A stretch of DNA of 28,607 nucleotides from Spirochaetaceae bacterium (GTDB lineage: Bacteria; Spirochaetota; Spirochaetia; B11-G9), in the NCBI GenBank assembly GCA_030633365.1, contig DAOVSY010000002.1:1-28607 (forward strand), in the 5' to 3' direction. This document shows, piece after piece, positions 6,044-15,641 of the stretch. The notes under the pieces are model-generated. The model searched no databases. It was not told the origin of the DNA and worked only from the letters and a program-made list of their open reading frames with translations. Every line of letters begins with the position of its first letter. Within the stretch, counting starts at the first letter, position 1. The translations under genes were made by a program, and so were the position numbers.

Positions 6044-8302
6044 ATGGATTTGAATAACATGGCTTACAGGAATGATTCTCAATCTAAAGTTACTGGTCGT
6101 GCATATTATGTAGATGATTTTAGATTTTATAATGAAGCAAGATGTATTCCTGTTTATTCTGGATATGTACATGCTAAGTTAAACAGTATTAATTATACTG
6201 AAGCAGAAAAATCCCCGGGTGTTATAAAAATAGTTACATGGAAAGATGTTCCAGGACAAATTAAGTCTGGTCAAATTTTTCAGGATTACAGTTTTCTTGT
6301 TAAGGATAAAATACGTTATGAGGGTGATGTTGTTGCTCTTGTTATAGCCGAAACAGAAGAAGCGGCTATTACAGCTTCCAAATTAATTACACTGGATGTA
6401 GAAGAATTACCAATTGTTTTAGAGTCCTCAGAAGCAATTAAGGAAGGAGCCCCTCTTATTCATGAGGAGTTTGCCAAAAATATAATTTGTCATCATAAAG
6501 TTAGAAAGGGAGATATAGAAAAGGGCTTTAATGAATGTGACTATATTATTGAAAAAGAATTTCATACTCCCCTGGTTGAACATGCTTATTTAGAAACAGA
6601 AGGATCTATTTGTATTCCAAAAAGAAATGGTGGAATTGAAGTTTATGGAAGTATGCAGCACCCTTTTAGTACAAGGAGATTTGTAAGTACTCATTTAGGT
6701 ATACCCATTTCACAAATTGAAGTTTTTTCCCATCCTGTGGGAGGGAGTTTTGGTGGAAAAGATGATACAGCTGCCATGATTTGTGCAAGAACTGCTCTTG
6801 CTGCAACTTTAATTAATAGACCTGTCAGAATGATTTATACAAGAGAATGGTCTGCTAAGGAAAGCTATAAAAGAGTTCCTTATGATATTAAGTATAAGTA
6901 TGGAATAAATAAAGATGGATATATAAAAGCAGTAAACTGTTATATTTTGGCTAATTCGGGTGCTATAGCATCTACAACTCCATGGCTGACATGGAGATCA
7001 ACAGCTCAGAGCTGTGGACCATATATGGTTCCTAATGTACATACGGATGTTTATGGAGTAGCAACTAATAAAAGTTTTACAGGTGCATTCAGAGGCTTTG
7101 GTGCTCCCCAGAGCAATTTTGCCATTGAACAGATGATGGATATTTGTGCAGAAAAACTTGAAATGGATCCCATAGCTTTTAGAAAGCAAAATGGTGTAAT
7201 TGATGGATCTACTACAATTACAGGTCAGGTTTTAAATACACATAAAGTTAGTCTGCATGAAGTTATAGATACTGTCGTAGAATCTTCCGATTACTACGAA
7301 AAATTTAAAAAGAATGATTACGGTAAGGGCGATAATGAAAAATTCTATGGAATTGGTCTTGCATCATCTTACAGAGGATCCAGCATAGGTGCAGAAGGTA
7401 TGGATTTTGCCAGCTGCACAGTAAATTGCCAGTTCGATGGTTCTATTGTTTTGTCTACTGGTATATTTGAAAATGGGCAGGGTGCTGAAAGTGCTATGAA
7501 TATTATGCTTGCAGATCTTCTTGGAGTAAACCTGGAGCGTATTTTTTATGTAACACCATCTACATCAAATATCCCTGACAGCGGAACTACAGTCGCTTCC
7601 AGAGGTACCCTAATGGGAGGAGGAGCCATTAAAGATGCTGTAGATAAACTTAAAGAGATTATGACTCAAAATTTATCAGATAAACTACGATGTCTACCCA
7701 GAGAGGTTGTTTTTAAAGATGATCATCTTTGGGGGAGAGATGGTTATAAACTTCCATGGGCTGAGGCAGTAAGAATTCTTCACACAAGAAAAACATTTCC
7801 TTATGCATTTGGATATTTCCAGGCTCCATCTGTAACCTGGGATGAAGAAACAGGACAGGGTGATGCATACTTTACATATGTATATAGCTGCCAGGCTGCA
7901 GAAGTTGAAGTAGACAGGAAAACAGGTAAGGTAAAAGTACTTAAAGTTACTGCTGCCCATGATATTGGAAAAGCTATCAATCGGGATATGGTTAAAGGTC
8001 AGATATATGGTGGAATTGTTCAGGGTATGGGAATGGCTTTAACAGAAGATATGCAATGTGTTGATGGGTTTATACAACAGTTAAATCTTAATAAATATAA
8101 AATTCCAAAAGCAGGTGATTCACCGGAAATAGTAGCAATTATAGTTGAAAATCCTGATCCAAATTCTCCTACAGGAGCTAAAGGAATTGGTGAACCCGCA
8201 TTGGAAATTACAGCTCCAGCTATAGCCAACGCTATTTACAATGCTACCGGATACAGAGCTTATTCAATGCCTATAAAAGTTCCTGTAGATAAATGGTCCT
8301 GA
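6044..8302 (+). CDS. Molybdenum-hydroxylase large subunit (xanthine dehydrogenase family)
   Basis: This is the molybdopterin-binding catalytic subunit of the xanthine dehydrogenase/aldehyde oxidase family, which hydroxylates purines, other N-heterocycles or aldehydes using water. The 752 residues cover the N-terminal a/b hammerhead domain (about 14-125) and the two cofactor domains. Cofactor and active-site motifs are GGSFGGKDD (233-241), GAFRGFGAPQ (about 346-355), ENGQGAESA and, near the C-terminus, GIGEP with the catalytic glutamate (about 715). The ATG follows GGAGG. The family normally works with a 2Fe-2S and an FAD subunit, but neither is next to it: both neighbours are unrelated and on the opposite strand. 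The partners must be encoded elsewhere. The substrate is unknown. Confidence 0.92.
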   Translation: MDLNNMAYRNDSQSKVTGRAYYVDDFRFYNEARCIPVYSGYVHAKLNSINYTEAEKSPGVIKIVTWKDVPGQIKSGQIFQDYSFLVKDKIRYEGDVVALVIAETEEAAITASKLITLDVEELPIVLESSEAIKEGAPLIHEEFAKNIICHHKVRKGDIEKGFNECDYIIEKEFHTPLVEHAYLETEGSICIPKRNGGIEVYGSMQHPFSTRRFVSTHLGIPISQIEVFSHPVGGSFGGKDDTAAMICARTALAATLINRPVRMIYTREWSAKESYKRVPYDIKYKYGINKDGYIKAVNCYILANSGAIASTTPWLTWRSTAQSCGPYMVPNVHTDVYGVATNKSFTGAFRGFGAPQSNFAIEQMMDICAEKLEMDPIAFRKQNGVIDGSTTITGQVLNTHKVSLHEVIDTVVESSDYYEKFKKNDYGKGDNEKFYGIGLASSYRGSSIGAEGMDFASCTVNCQFDGSIVLSTGIFENGQGAESAMNIMLADLLGVNLERIFYVTPSTSNIPDSGTTVASRGTLMGGGAIKDAVDKLKEIMTQNLSDKLRCLPREVVFKDDHLWGRDGYKLPWAEAVRILHTRKTFPYAFGYFQAPSVTWDEETGQGDAYFTYVYSCQAAEVEVDRKTGKVKVLKVTAAHDIGKAINRDMVKGQIYGGIVQGMGMALTEDMQCVDGFIQQLNLNKYKIPKAGDSPEIVAIIVENPDPNSPTGAKGIGEPALEITAPAIANAIYNATGYRAYSMPIKVPVDKWS

Positions 8303-8320
8303 TTTGTAATTAATTCAGGA
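8297..8320. terminator. Weak hairpin between convergent genes
   Basis: TCCTGA (8297-8302, containing the stop codon of the molybdenum-hydroxylase gene) pairs with TCAGGA (8315-8320) around a 12-nt loop. No proper T-run follows on either strand, so its role as a terminator for the convergent hydroxylase and nadE genes is doubtful. Confidence 0.25.
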
Positions 8321-8328
8321 TTATCTAT

Positions 8329-10272
8329 CTAAAAAATTAGTCGGTCCAGCCAGGAAGTAACGTTTGCATCGCTTGGCATTTTCCAATCACCCCTTGGAGA
8401 GAGAGAAAGAGTTCCTACTTTTGGACCGTCAGGTAATGCCGATCTTTTAAACTGCTGAGTAAAAAATCTTTTATAAAATATTTTTAACCATTTAAGAATA
8501 ATTTCTGATGGATATTTATTATGGTAAGCAATTTTTGCAAGAAAAAATACTTTATCCGGACTATATGCACATCGAATTCCATAAAACAGAAAAAAATCAT
8601 GTAGTTTATATGGCCCAATAGTTTCTTCTGTTATTTGCGTAATTTCACCATTATCCCCTGGAGGAAGTAATTCAGGAGATATAGGGGTATTAATTATATC
8701 ATTTAAAATATCTACTGTTTTACCCGCTGCCAATGAGTTTGCATAATATTCAATTAAAAATCTTACCAAAGTTTTTGGCACTCCACTGTTAACTGAATAC
8801 ATTGACATATGATCACCATTATAGGTGCACCAACCCAATGCAAGTTCAGAAAGATCTCCTGTACCTATTACTAAAGCATTTAGTTGATTGGCCTTATCCA
8901 TTAATATCTGTGTTCTTTCTCTTGCCTGGGTATTTTCATAAGTTATATCGTGGACAGTACTATCATGTCCAATATCTTTGAAATGCTGTAAAGAAGCCTC
9001 TGTGATACTAATATCTTCCAAAGAGATATTTAATTCTTTACATAGTTCTACTACATTGTTTTTGGTTCTTCCTGTTGTGCCAAAGCCAGGCATTGTAATA
9101 CATTTAATTCCCTGATAATCCAGATTAAGTTTTTTAAATGCTTCCAGAGTAACCAGTAATGCGAGTGTAGAATCAAGGCCACCGGAAAGGCCTAAAACAA
9201 CTTTAAATATCTTAATGTTATTCATCCGGCTGGCAAGACCGGTACTTTGAATATTTAATATTTCTCTGGAGCGTTTATGCAGATCCCTTTTATTTGAAGG
9301 GACAAAAGGAGAAGGATCGATAACTCTATTTAGTTTGGAATCGGAAAATTTTTCTGATTTATAATAAACTCTTCTATATGATTTTTTATTTTTAATATTA
9401 GCAACACTTTGACTGAAAGTAGTATTATTTAATCTTTCATGCTGAATAAATTCTAAATCTATGTCAGAAAAAATAACTTCAGCATCCCTGGAAAACCTTT
9501 CATTTTCCTGAAGTATTTTACCATTTTCTGCAATTAGTAAATGTCCACTACAGACAGTATCAGTAGTGGACTCCCCTACACCAGCTGATGAATATACATA
9601 AGCACCAATAATTGATGCTGATTGATGTTTTACCAGACTCTTACGATATGAAGCTTTACCCAGGATATCTGTACTTGCAGATAAATTTAAAATTATAGAT
9701 GCTCCAGCTAAAGCTAAAGAAGAACTTGGAGGAATTATGGACCAAAGATCTTCACATATTTCAATACCAAATGATTCAAGACTGTTATTTTCACAGGAAA
9801 ATATTAAGTCTGTACCAATGGGAATTTCTTTTTTATCTATAAATGTCTTATCTATTGTTAAATTTAAACCAGAACTAAACCACCTTCCTTCGTAATATTC
9901 ATTATTATTTGGAATATAAGTTTTTGGAACTAATCCTAAAATCTTACCATGAGAAATTACTGCACTGCAGTTAAATAACTGTCCATTTTGTGCATATGGA
10001 AATCCAATAATATGTATACCATAAATATTAGTGCTGAAATGTGTAATTTCCAATATTGATTCAAGAGCTGCATCTAATAAAGTCTGCTGTCTGAAAAGCT
10101 CACCACAGTTATAGGAAGTAACAGAAAGTTCTGGATAAACACATATATCACATTTTTTATCAGAAGATTCTTTCATAAGCAAAATGATACTTTGAGTATT
10201 AAGCTTAATATTAACCGGTTCATTTAAAGGTTTTGCAGCTGCTACTCTTAAATAACCAAATTTTTTTATCAT
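8329..10272 (-). CDS. nadE: Glutamine-dependent NAD+ synthetase
   Basis: The enzyme makes the last step of NAD synthesis, turning deamido-NAD into NAD with ATP and ammonia drawn from glutamine. Residues 1-290 form the nitrilase-type glutaminase domain with the Glu-Lys-Cys triad: E48 in YPELS, K117 in LVPKTY and C173 in IEICEDLW. Residues about 330-647 form the synthetase domain with the ATP loop SGGLDS (363-368). The length (647) fits the two-domain type. The ATG lies one base after the guaA stop codon, so it is translated with guaA and is the last gene of a purA-guaA-nadE operon. Confidence 0.95.
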   Translation of the reverse strand: MIKKFGYLRVAAAKPLNEPVNIKLNTQSIILLMKESSDKKCDICVYPELSVTSYNCGELFRQQTLLDAALESILEITHFSTNIYGIHIIGFPYAQNGQLFNCSAVISHGKILGLVPKTYIPNNNEYYEGRWFSSGLNLTIDKTFIDKKEIPIGTDLIFSCENNSLESFGIEICEDLWSIIPPSSSLALAGASIILNLSASTDILGKASYRKSLVKHQSASIIGAYVYSSAGVGESTTDTVCSGHLLIAENGKILQENERFSRDAEVIFSDIDLEFIQHERLNNTTFSQSVANIKNKKSYRRVYYKSEKFSDSKLNRVIDPSPFVPSNKRDLHKRSREILNIQSTGLASRMNNIKIFKVVLGLSGGLDSTLALLVTLEAFKKLNLDYQGIKCITMPGFGTTGRTKNNVVELCKELNISLEDISITEASLQHFKDIGHDSTVHDITYENTQARERTQILMDKANQLNALVIGTGDLSELALGWCTYNGDHMSMYSVNSGVPKTLVRFLIEYYANSLAAGKTVDILNDIINTPISPELLPPGDNGEITQITEETIGPYKLHDFFLFYGIRCAYSPDKVFFLAKIAYHNKYPSEIILKWLKIFYKRFFTQQFKRSALPDGPKVGTLSLSPRGDWKMPSDANVTSWLDRLIF

Positions 10273-10273
10273 A

Positions 10274-11821
10274 TTACTCCCATTCTATAGTTGCTGGTGG
10301 TTTACTTGAAATATCATAAACAACTCTCCCAATTTCAGGTATAATATTTGTAAGTAATGATGAAATTTCCAGCAGATCCTTTGTATTAAAAGGATAAACA
10401 TCAGCTGTCATACCATCAACACTAATAATTGCTCTTAAGGCAAGAACATAACCATATTCACGGGCGTCACCAGTTACTCCAACAGATTTTACAGGCAGAA
10501 GGACACAAAAAGCCTGCCAAATTTCATTATAAAGATCTCTTTTTTTAAGTTCATCAATAAATAAAGAATCTGCTTCCTGAAGAATACTCACTTTTTCCGG
10601 TGTTATTTCACCAATTATTCTAACAGCAAGTCCTGGACCAGGGAATGGGTGTCGTGAAATTATTCTTTTATCAATACCTAAACTAAGACCCAGCTGCCTA
10701 ACTTCATCTTTAAATAGTTTGTCTAATGGTTCAATAATAAGTCCGGATTTCCGTTTTGCCTCAACCAAAGGAGACCGGACATTATGATGAGACTTTATAA
10801 CTTTAGCTTTAGCACCAACTCCTTTCCCTGATTCAATAAGGTCTGTATAAAGTGTCCCCTGAGCAAGAAAATAGTTACCTGAAAGATCATGTGGTAATTC
10901 CTTTTCCTGAATTTTTATAAAAAGATCTCCTATAATCTCTCTTTTCTTTTCCGGATCTGAAACACCCTTAAGTTTACTAAGAAATATTTTTGAAGCATTT
11001 ACTATTTGGATGTTTTGTGCACCAAGACTTTTTAGATAAACTTCAATTTCTGCAGTTTCATTCTTTCTCATTAAACCGGTATCAATATACATAAGGTATA
11101 GGTTTTTGCGAGGTAGGATTTTTAAAAGCATTCCTGCAACAACAGAGGAATCAACACCTCCTGATATCAATAATAAAACTTTATTACTTCCAACCTTTGT
11201 TTTTATTTTTTTGGATTGTTGATCCATAAAAATATTCATATTCCAGCTTTTGTCTGATTTACAAATACGAAAAATAAAATTACCCAGTATTTCAATACCA
11301 AAACTACAATGGCTTACCTCTGGATGAAACTGAAGTCCATAAAGATTTTGTTTTTTATTTATACCAGCAGCTGGATGATTTTCTGATTCAGCTAAAAGTT
11401 CAAAACCATCTCCTAAAGTATTAAGACTGTCTCCATGACTCATCCAGGAAGAAAACCCATCAGGAACACCAGCAAAAAGATCAGAATCATTTAAAATGGA
11501 TACAGGAGCTTTACCATATTCTTTAGTAAGGGATGCATCAACACTGCCATTATTAAGAACAGTCATCTGCTGAAATCCATAACATATTCCCAAAACAGGT
11601 ATCCCTGTTGAAAAAACACTACTATCCGGTTTTGGAGCTCCTTCTTCATAAACAGAAAAAGGAGAACCGGATAATATAATTCCTTTTGTATCCTTTAATA
11701 ATTGCTTTGTAATAATTGTTTCTCCAGCATATATCTCACAGAAAACGCCAAGTTCTCTTATTCTTCTGGCTATTAACTGAGTTGTCTGAGAACCAAAATC
11801 TAAAACAATTATTTTGTCCAA
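10274..11821 (-). CDS. guaA: GMP synthase (glutamine-hydrolysing)
   Basis: GuaA aminates XMP to GMP with ATP and glutamine. Residues 1-190 form the class I amidotransferase domain with C80 (LGICYGFQ) and H166/E168 (LQFHPEVSH). The ATP-pyrophosphatase loop is SGGVDSS (220-226). The C-terminal dimerisation and XMP-binding region has HPFPGPGLAVRIIGE and the usual ending KPPATIEWE. The length (515) is normal. The start is a TTG at 11821-11819 inside the end of purA (13-nt overlap); it is preferred because the family begins at about this point before VLDFGSQ. The ribosome site is weak, so translation is probably coupled to purA. Confidence 0.96.
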   Translation of the reverse strand: MDKIIVLDFGSQTTQLIARRIRELGVFCEIYAGETIITKQLLKDTKGIILSGSPFSVYEEGAPKPDSSVFSTGIPVLGICYGFQQMTVLNNGSVDASLTKEYGKAPVSILNDSDLFAGVPDGFSSWMSHGDSLNTLGDGFELLAESENHPAAGINKKQNLYGLQFHPEVSHCSFGIEILGNFIFRICKSDKSWNMNIFMDQQSKKIKTKVGSNKVLLLISGGVDSSVVAGMLLKILPRKNLYLMYIDTGLMRKNETAEIEVYLKSLGAQNIQIVNASKIFLSKLKGVSDPEKKREIIGDLFIKIQEKELPHDLSGNYFLAQGTLYTDLIESGKGVGAKAKVIKSHHNVRSPLVEAKRKSGLIIEPLDKLFKDEVRQLGLSLGIDKRIISRHPFPGPGLAVRIIGEITPEKVSILQEADSLFIDELKKRDLYNEIWQAFCVLLPVKSVGVTGDAREYGYVLALRAIISVDGMTADVYPFNTKDLLEISSLLTNIIPEIGRVVYDISSKPPATIEWE

Positions 11822-13035
11822 AGGCTCGTTCTCATCATAGTTTGTTTTCTTTGATAACCTACTGATACAATACCAACAGGAGTATTTGTATATTCTTCTA
11901 TGAATTTTATATAATCCTGAGCATTTTTAGGTAAATCCCCATATTCTTTAACATTTGATATATTTTCAACCCAGCCTTTAAAACTTTTAAGAACAGGTTT
12001 TGCCCGGCTAAGAAGATCTCTGGATGAAGGGAAGTTAACAATTTCTTTTCCATCTACTTCATAAGCAGTACAAACCTGAATATCTTTAATTTCATCATAA
12101 ACATCAATATGTGTTAAAACCAACTGATCTATAGAGTTTGTTCTACAGGCATATTTTAGTGCTACAAGATCCAAATAACCACACCTTCTTGGACGCCCGG
12201 TAGTTACACCATATTCTCTACCTAAATCACGAATATAGTCCTCAAGTTCTCCATCTCTCTCTCTTAGAAATTCACTAGGGAAAGGGCCGTTTCCAACTCT
12301 TGTGGAATATGCTTTAAAAACACCAAACACTTTATCTATAGAACCAGGTCCAACTCCTCCACCAAGGGCTGCTCCTGCTGCTGCAGCATACCCGGAAGAA
12401 ACAAATGGATATGTTCCTATATCAAGATCAAGAAGAATACCCTGAGCACCTTCGAACAGAACTTTTTTATCACGATAAGTATCCATAAAAGACGCCATAT
12501 CTATCATCATGCTTATTATTCGATCTATAAAGGGTTCCAGAAATTGTTTTTCATCTTTAGTTAAATTAGAAAGAAATTTATCATCTCCCAGATCACATAT
12601 TCTAATACCTTCTCTTTGTGCTTTCTGAGCATATGTAACACCTATACCCCTACCGGTAGTACCAATTGGTGATCGTCTGCCTTTTTCAAGTTCAATATCC
12701 ATTTTTTTATACCCTGGCATAACAATATGTGCCCTATCGGAAATAAAAACTCTACCTTCCCAGGAAATCCCCTGTTTTGTAATAGTTTCCAGTTCAGAAA
12801 ACAGAGACTCCGGATCAATGACCATTCCGGTTCCTAATACAACATTTGTATTTGGATATACAATGCCAGACGGAATAAGATGCAGTTTATATGTAATATC
12901 ACCTGTTACTATTGTATGGCCTGCATTAGCACCACCTGAAAAACGAACAACAAGATCAGCTTCTTCAGAAAGATAATCAACAATTTTCCCCTTCCCTTCA
13001 TCTCCCCACTGGGCTCCAATAACTACTGAATACAT
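11809..13035 (-). CDS. purA: Adenylosuccinate synthetase
   Basis: PurA joins IMP and aspartate with GTP to form adenylosuccinate, the first step from IMP to AMP. Motifs are GAQWGDEGKGK near the N-terminus (GTP loop and catalytic Asp), GGANAGHT (catalytic His), GTTGRGIG, KAYSTRVGNGPFPSE and TTGRPRRCGYLDLVAL. At about 408 residues it is a little shorter than the usual 425-430, but the order of motifs is complete. Two ATGs are adjacent at 13038 and 13035; the second is chosen because AAGGAG is only 2 nt before the first and 5 nt before the second. It is the first gene of a purA-guaA-nadE operon and shares a 100-bp upstream region with the divergent TPR gene. Confidence 0.96.
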   Translation of the reverse strand: MYSVVIGAQWGDEGKGKIVDYLSEEADLVVRFSGGANAGHTIVTGDITYKLHLIPSGIVYPNTNVVLGTGMVIDPESLFSELETITKQGISWEGRVFISDRAHIVMPGYKKMDIELEKGRRSPIGTTGRGIGVTYAQKAQREGIRICDLGDDKFLSNLTKDEKQFLEPFIDRIISMMIDMASFMDTYRDKKVLFEGAQGILLDLDIGTYPFVSSGYAAAAGAALGGGVGPGSIDKVFGVFKAYSTRVGNGPFPSEFLRERDGELEDYIRDLGREYGVTTGRPRRCGYLDLVALKYACRTNSIDQLVLTHIDVYDEIKDIQVCTAYEVDGKEIVNFPSSRDLLSRAKPVLKSFKGWVENISNVKEYGDLPKNAQDYIKFIEEYTNTPVGIVSVGYQRKQTMMRTSLWTK

Positions 13036-13038
13036 CAT

Positions 13039-13137
13039 GACTCCTTAAATTACATAATCTTTAACCTGGATAAAGTTAATAGTTTCAGATTTGAACTATT
13101 TTGTCAAAGCTATATAGGTTTTCTTGTTGATGAAAAA
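13039..13137. promoter_or_regulatory. Divergent promoter region, purA operon and TPR gene
   Basis: This 99-bp gap must hold promoters for both directions. A minus-strand TTGACA lies at 13107-13102, but no good -10 box follows at 17 bp. On the plus strand TTGAAC (13091-13096) and TATAGG (13113-13118) are 16 bp apart. The two candidate -35 boxes are close enough to interfere. Both assignments are weak. Confidence 0.3.
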
Positions 13138-15030
13138 ATGAAAAAAGAGTTAAATATAAATGTGCTAAATAAAAAACTAAAACTTAAATTTGAAGAAGCT
13201 CTTAATTTAGGTAAAAAACGGAAATATCAGGAAGCTTCTGAAATACTTCTTGAATTAACAAAAGAAAGTAATGAATTACCTGAAGCATATTTGTTTTTGG
13301 GTAGAAGTTATCATAGTTTAAATAGAATGAATGAAGCAATACAGGTTCTTCAGCACTATTTAACTCTTGTACCAGATTCAGCATCCGGGAATTTTTTTCT
13401 TGGAAGATCTTTGCTTTCTATAGGGTTAGCAAAGAATGCAATTCCTCATTTAAAAAAATCAGTAGAAGCACATTCAAAATCATTACATGCGAATGGTTTT
13501 TTAGGTATTGCCTATCTTAAAGCCGGCAGATCTGATATTGCAATTAATTATCTTGCTACAGCAGTTGAATCTTCTAAGAAAGGTACAGGCATATATAAAA
13601 TATATATGGGAACTCTTTTTTTAAGAGCTGTAAATAATTTTAATTCAGGTAATATAGATTTGGCTTCTCAAATGTTTATTTTCTTAATCAGTAATAATTT
13701 TAATAATATTTTACCTAATATATACATGGGTATGATTGAACGGCAAAATGGTAATTATAAAAAATCATTGGATTTTTACGAAAAGGCCTTAGAGTTCTCC
13801 CCTAATGATAAACTTTTATTGTATAGAAGAGCAGTTCTTTTATATAAAGTTGGAAAATCAAATATTGCAGTTGAAGAACTTAAAAAATTAGACATTGAAC
13901 CGGATATAGATGAAAATGTATATTTAGCTTATCAGTTTTTTTATAATAAAAATTTCAAAAAAGCACTTTACTATGGAAATTTAGCTCTCCACGGAGATAT
14001 CCAAAGTATTGAGTTACATCTATTATTAGGAGAAATTAACAGAGAATTACACAATTATGATCCTTCAGAAAACCACTATAAAAAGGCAATTAAACTTGAC
14101 AGAACAAGGCTTGAAGGCAGATATGGCTTATCCTTGTTACTTTGGATAAAACAAGATTATAAATTAATGATGGTTGAATTAAAAAAAATTACTGTCAGTG
14201 ATTCGGGGAATAAGATTGCTTCATATTATTCAACACTTTGTATGTGCAAATTAAATTATGAAACTGAAATAACTATTCCGGCAATTCAGGAACAAATAAG
14301 AATTAATAATCCGGATTCTTATCTATTTACTGCCCTTGGGGAGCAGTATATTAAAGCAGATCGGGAAGAGTTTGCAGAAAAATGGTTTTTAAAAGCAATT
14401 AAACTTAATAGTAACTTTAAAGATGCTTATTCAAATTTAATATATCTTTATAAAAAAGATAATAATACAAATAAATTATTAGATTCTTATAAAAATTACT
14501 TACGTATTTCTATCGATTTAGTTAAAAATAATGAATATATACAATTATTATATAAAAGTAAAAAATACAAAATAGTTATAATTGAGATAAATAAAATTAT
14601 ACCTTCAATACCTGATAACAATAAATTATTAAGAATGCTTGCTAATTCATATAGATTTACTAAAAAATGGGATACTGCAATTATTACATATCGACAAGTT
14701 TTATTACAAGAACCTGATAATGAGATCTTATTACAATCACTAGTATATTGTCTTGATCATGCTGGAAATAAAATAGCTGCAATCAAGATATTGGAACATG
14801 CTCTTAATTACCTAAAAAAACCCTCAATAAATCTGGAACTTATTAAGGGCGTTTTGTATTTTAAAAATAAACAGTATGATGAAGCATTAAAAGTATTTAG
14901 ACAATCTTTAAATAGAAAACCCAACGACTGGCGTATTTATCATAATATTGCTATGATTTATAAAGCAAAAGGTGTTGATGATTTTGCAGATCAATTCTTT
15001 TCAAGAGCAGAAGAATATAAAAATAAATAA
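13138..15030 (+). CDS. Long tetratricopeptide-repeat (TPR) protein
   Basis: This 630-residue protein is built almost wholly of helical TPR units about 34 residues long. Clear examples are near residues 48-82 (AYLFLGRSYHSLNRMNEAIQ), 194-228 (NIYMGMIERQNGNYKKSLDF) and the C-terminal unit (WRIYHNIAMIYKAKGVDDFA). TPR stacks bind partner proteins. There is no signal peptide, membrane helix or catalytic domain, so a cytosolic scaffold is likely; its partner is unknown. No good ribosome site precedes the ATG, and a three-codon mini-ORF (13130-13141) overlaps the start as ATGA, which may couple translation. The next gene has its own promoter. Confidence 0.8.
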   Translation: MKKELNINVLNKKLKLKFEEALNLGKKRKYQEASEILLELTKESNELPEAYLFLGRSYHSLNRMNEAIQVLQHYLTLVPDSASGNFFLGRSLLSIGLAKNAIPHLKKSVEAHSKSLHANGFLGIAYLKAGRSDIAINYLATAVESSKKGTGIYKIYMGTLFLRAVNNFNSGNIDLASQMFIFLISNNFNNILPNIYMGMIERQNGNYKKSLDFYEKALEFSPNDKLLLYRRAVLLYKVGKSNIAVEELKKLDIEPDIDENVYLAYQFFYNKNFKKALYYGNLALHGDIQSIELHLLLGEINRELHNYDPSENHYKKAIKLDRTRLEGRYGLSLLLWIKQDYKLMMVELKKITVSDSGNKIASYYSTLCMCKLNYETEITIPAIQEQIRINNPDSYLFTALGEQYIKADREEFAEKWFLKAIKLNSNFKDAYSNLIYLYKKDNNTNKLLDSYKNYLRISIDLVKNNEYIQLLYKSKKYKIVIIEINKIIPSIPDNNKLLRMLANSYRFTKKWDTAIITYRQVLLQEPDNEILLQSLVYCLDHAGNKIAAIKILEHALNYLKKPSINLELIKGVLYFKNKQYDEALKVFRQSLNRKPNDWRIYHNIAMIYKAKGVDDFADQFFSRAEEYKNK

Positions 15031-15035
15031 ATTTC

Positions 15036-15065
15036 TTGCTATTTTACTGCTATTTTATCTATAAT
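15036..15065 (+). promoter_or_regulatory. Promoter of the small unknown gene
   Basis: TTGCTA (15036-15041) and a perfect TATAAT (15060-15065) are 18 bp apart. A 10-bp direct repeat, TGCTATTTTA, occurs at 15037-15046 and 15048-15057, one helical turn apart and covering the spacer. A short leader then leads to GGAG and the ATG at 15087. Confidence 0.6.
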
Positions 15066-15086
15066 TCAAATATAGGAGATATAAAA

Positions 15087-15632
15087 ATGGCTACAAAAGC
15101 ATTAGATCTTTTTCAGGCATTTAAAGACGGAAAATTACCGAAAGATGAGGGTTATATAGTTTCTTCTTTTTTCAGCGATAGGAGTAAATACTCAATTTAT
15201 GAAATTGTTGCTTACAGTGGAGTAAAAAGTATATATGCTACAGCTGAGGGCATAACTTTTCAAACTGACGGTAATAAACTTTTTGTACTTGTAGAACCTG
15301 CATCATATTTTAAAAAATATGAAGAACCATACTTAAGAGACAAGAACCATACTATTCCACAAAGATTTTCAGAACTTAATATTATAAATTCAAGTAATCA
15401 GACAAAAGTTATGGTAAGTAAAGACCCTCTGGTTACATACTCGTCATTTACTGTTCTAAATCCAACAGGAGCTAACTTTTCTCTGGTATTTTATAATCTT
15501 CCTGATGTACTTGAGACATTATCTACTTTCTTTACCCAATCTCTAAATAAAGAAGCAGGTGTACCTAAATCAGATGCAAGAAAAGCAAGTGTTAAGATAA
15601 TTGAAACTGTCAAAAATTTTGGTATTTGGTAG
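15087..15632 (+). CDS. Unrecognised 181-residue protein
   Basis: I do not recognise this protein. It has no signal peptide, membrane segment or cysteine pattern, and looks like a compact mixed alpha/beta cytosolic domain, beginning MATKALDLFQAFKDGKLPKD and ending in a lysine-rich helix. The frame is open back to 15036, but the ATG at 15087 is chosen because GGAG lies just before it and the longer version would run over the TATAAT promoter at 15060-15065. It follows the TPR gene by 56 nt on the same strand. It ends 9 nt before a strong palindrome that separates it from the convergent dikinase-like gene. Confidence 0.75.
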   Translation: MATKALDLFQAFKDGKLPKDEGYIVSSFFSDRSKYSIYEIVAYSGVKSIYATAEGITFQTDGNKLFVLVEPASYFKKYEEPYLRDKNHTIPQRFSELNIINSSNQTKVMVSKDPLVTYSSFTVLNPTGANFSLVFYNLPDVLETLSTFFTQSLNKEAGVPKSDARKASVKIIETVKNFGIW

Positions 15633-15641
15633 GATTAATCC

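Noticed and set aside
5833..6057. Open frame of 74 codons upstream of the molybdenum-hydroxylase gene
   Set aside because: It covers the rubrerythrin promoter and Fur/PerR box, overlaps the hydroxylase start, has no ribosome site and reads as AT-driven hydrophobic low-complexity sequence.
15036..15086. Longer N-terminus for the unknown 181-residue protein
   Set aside because: The extension would begin at the -35 box and run through TATAAT; the ATG at 15087 has a proper GGAG site.
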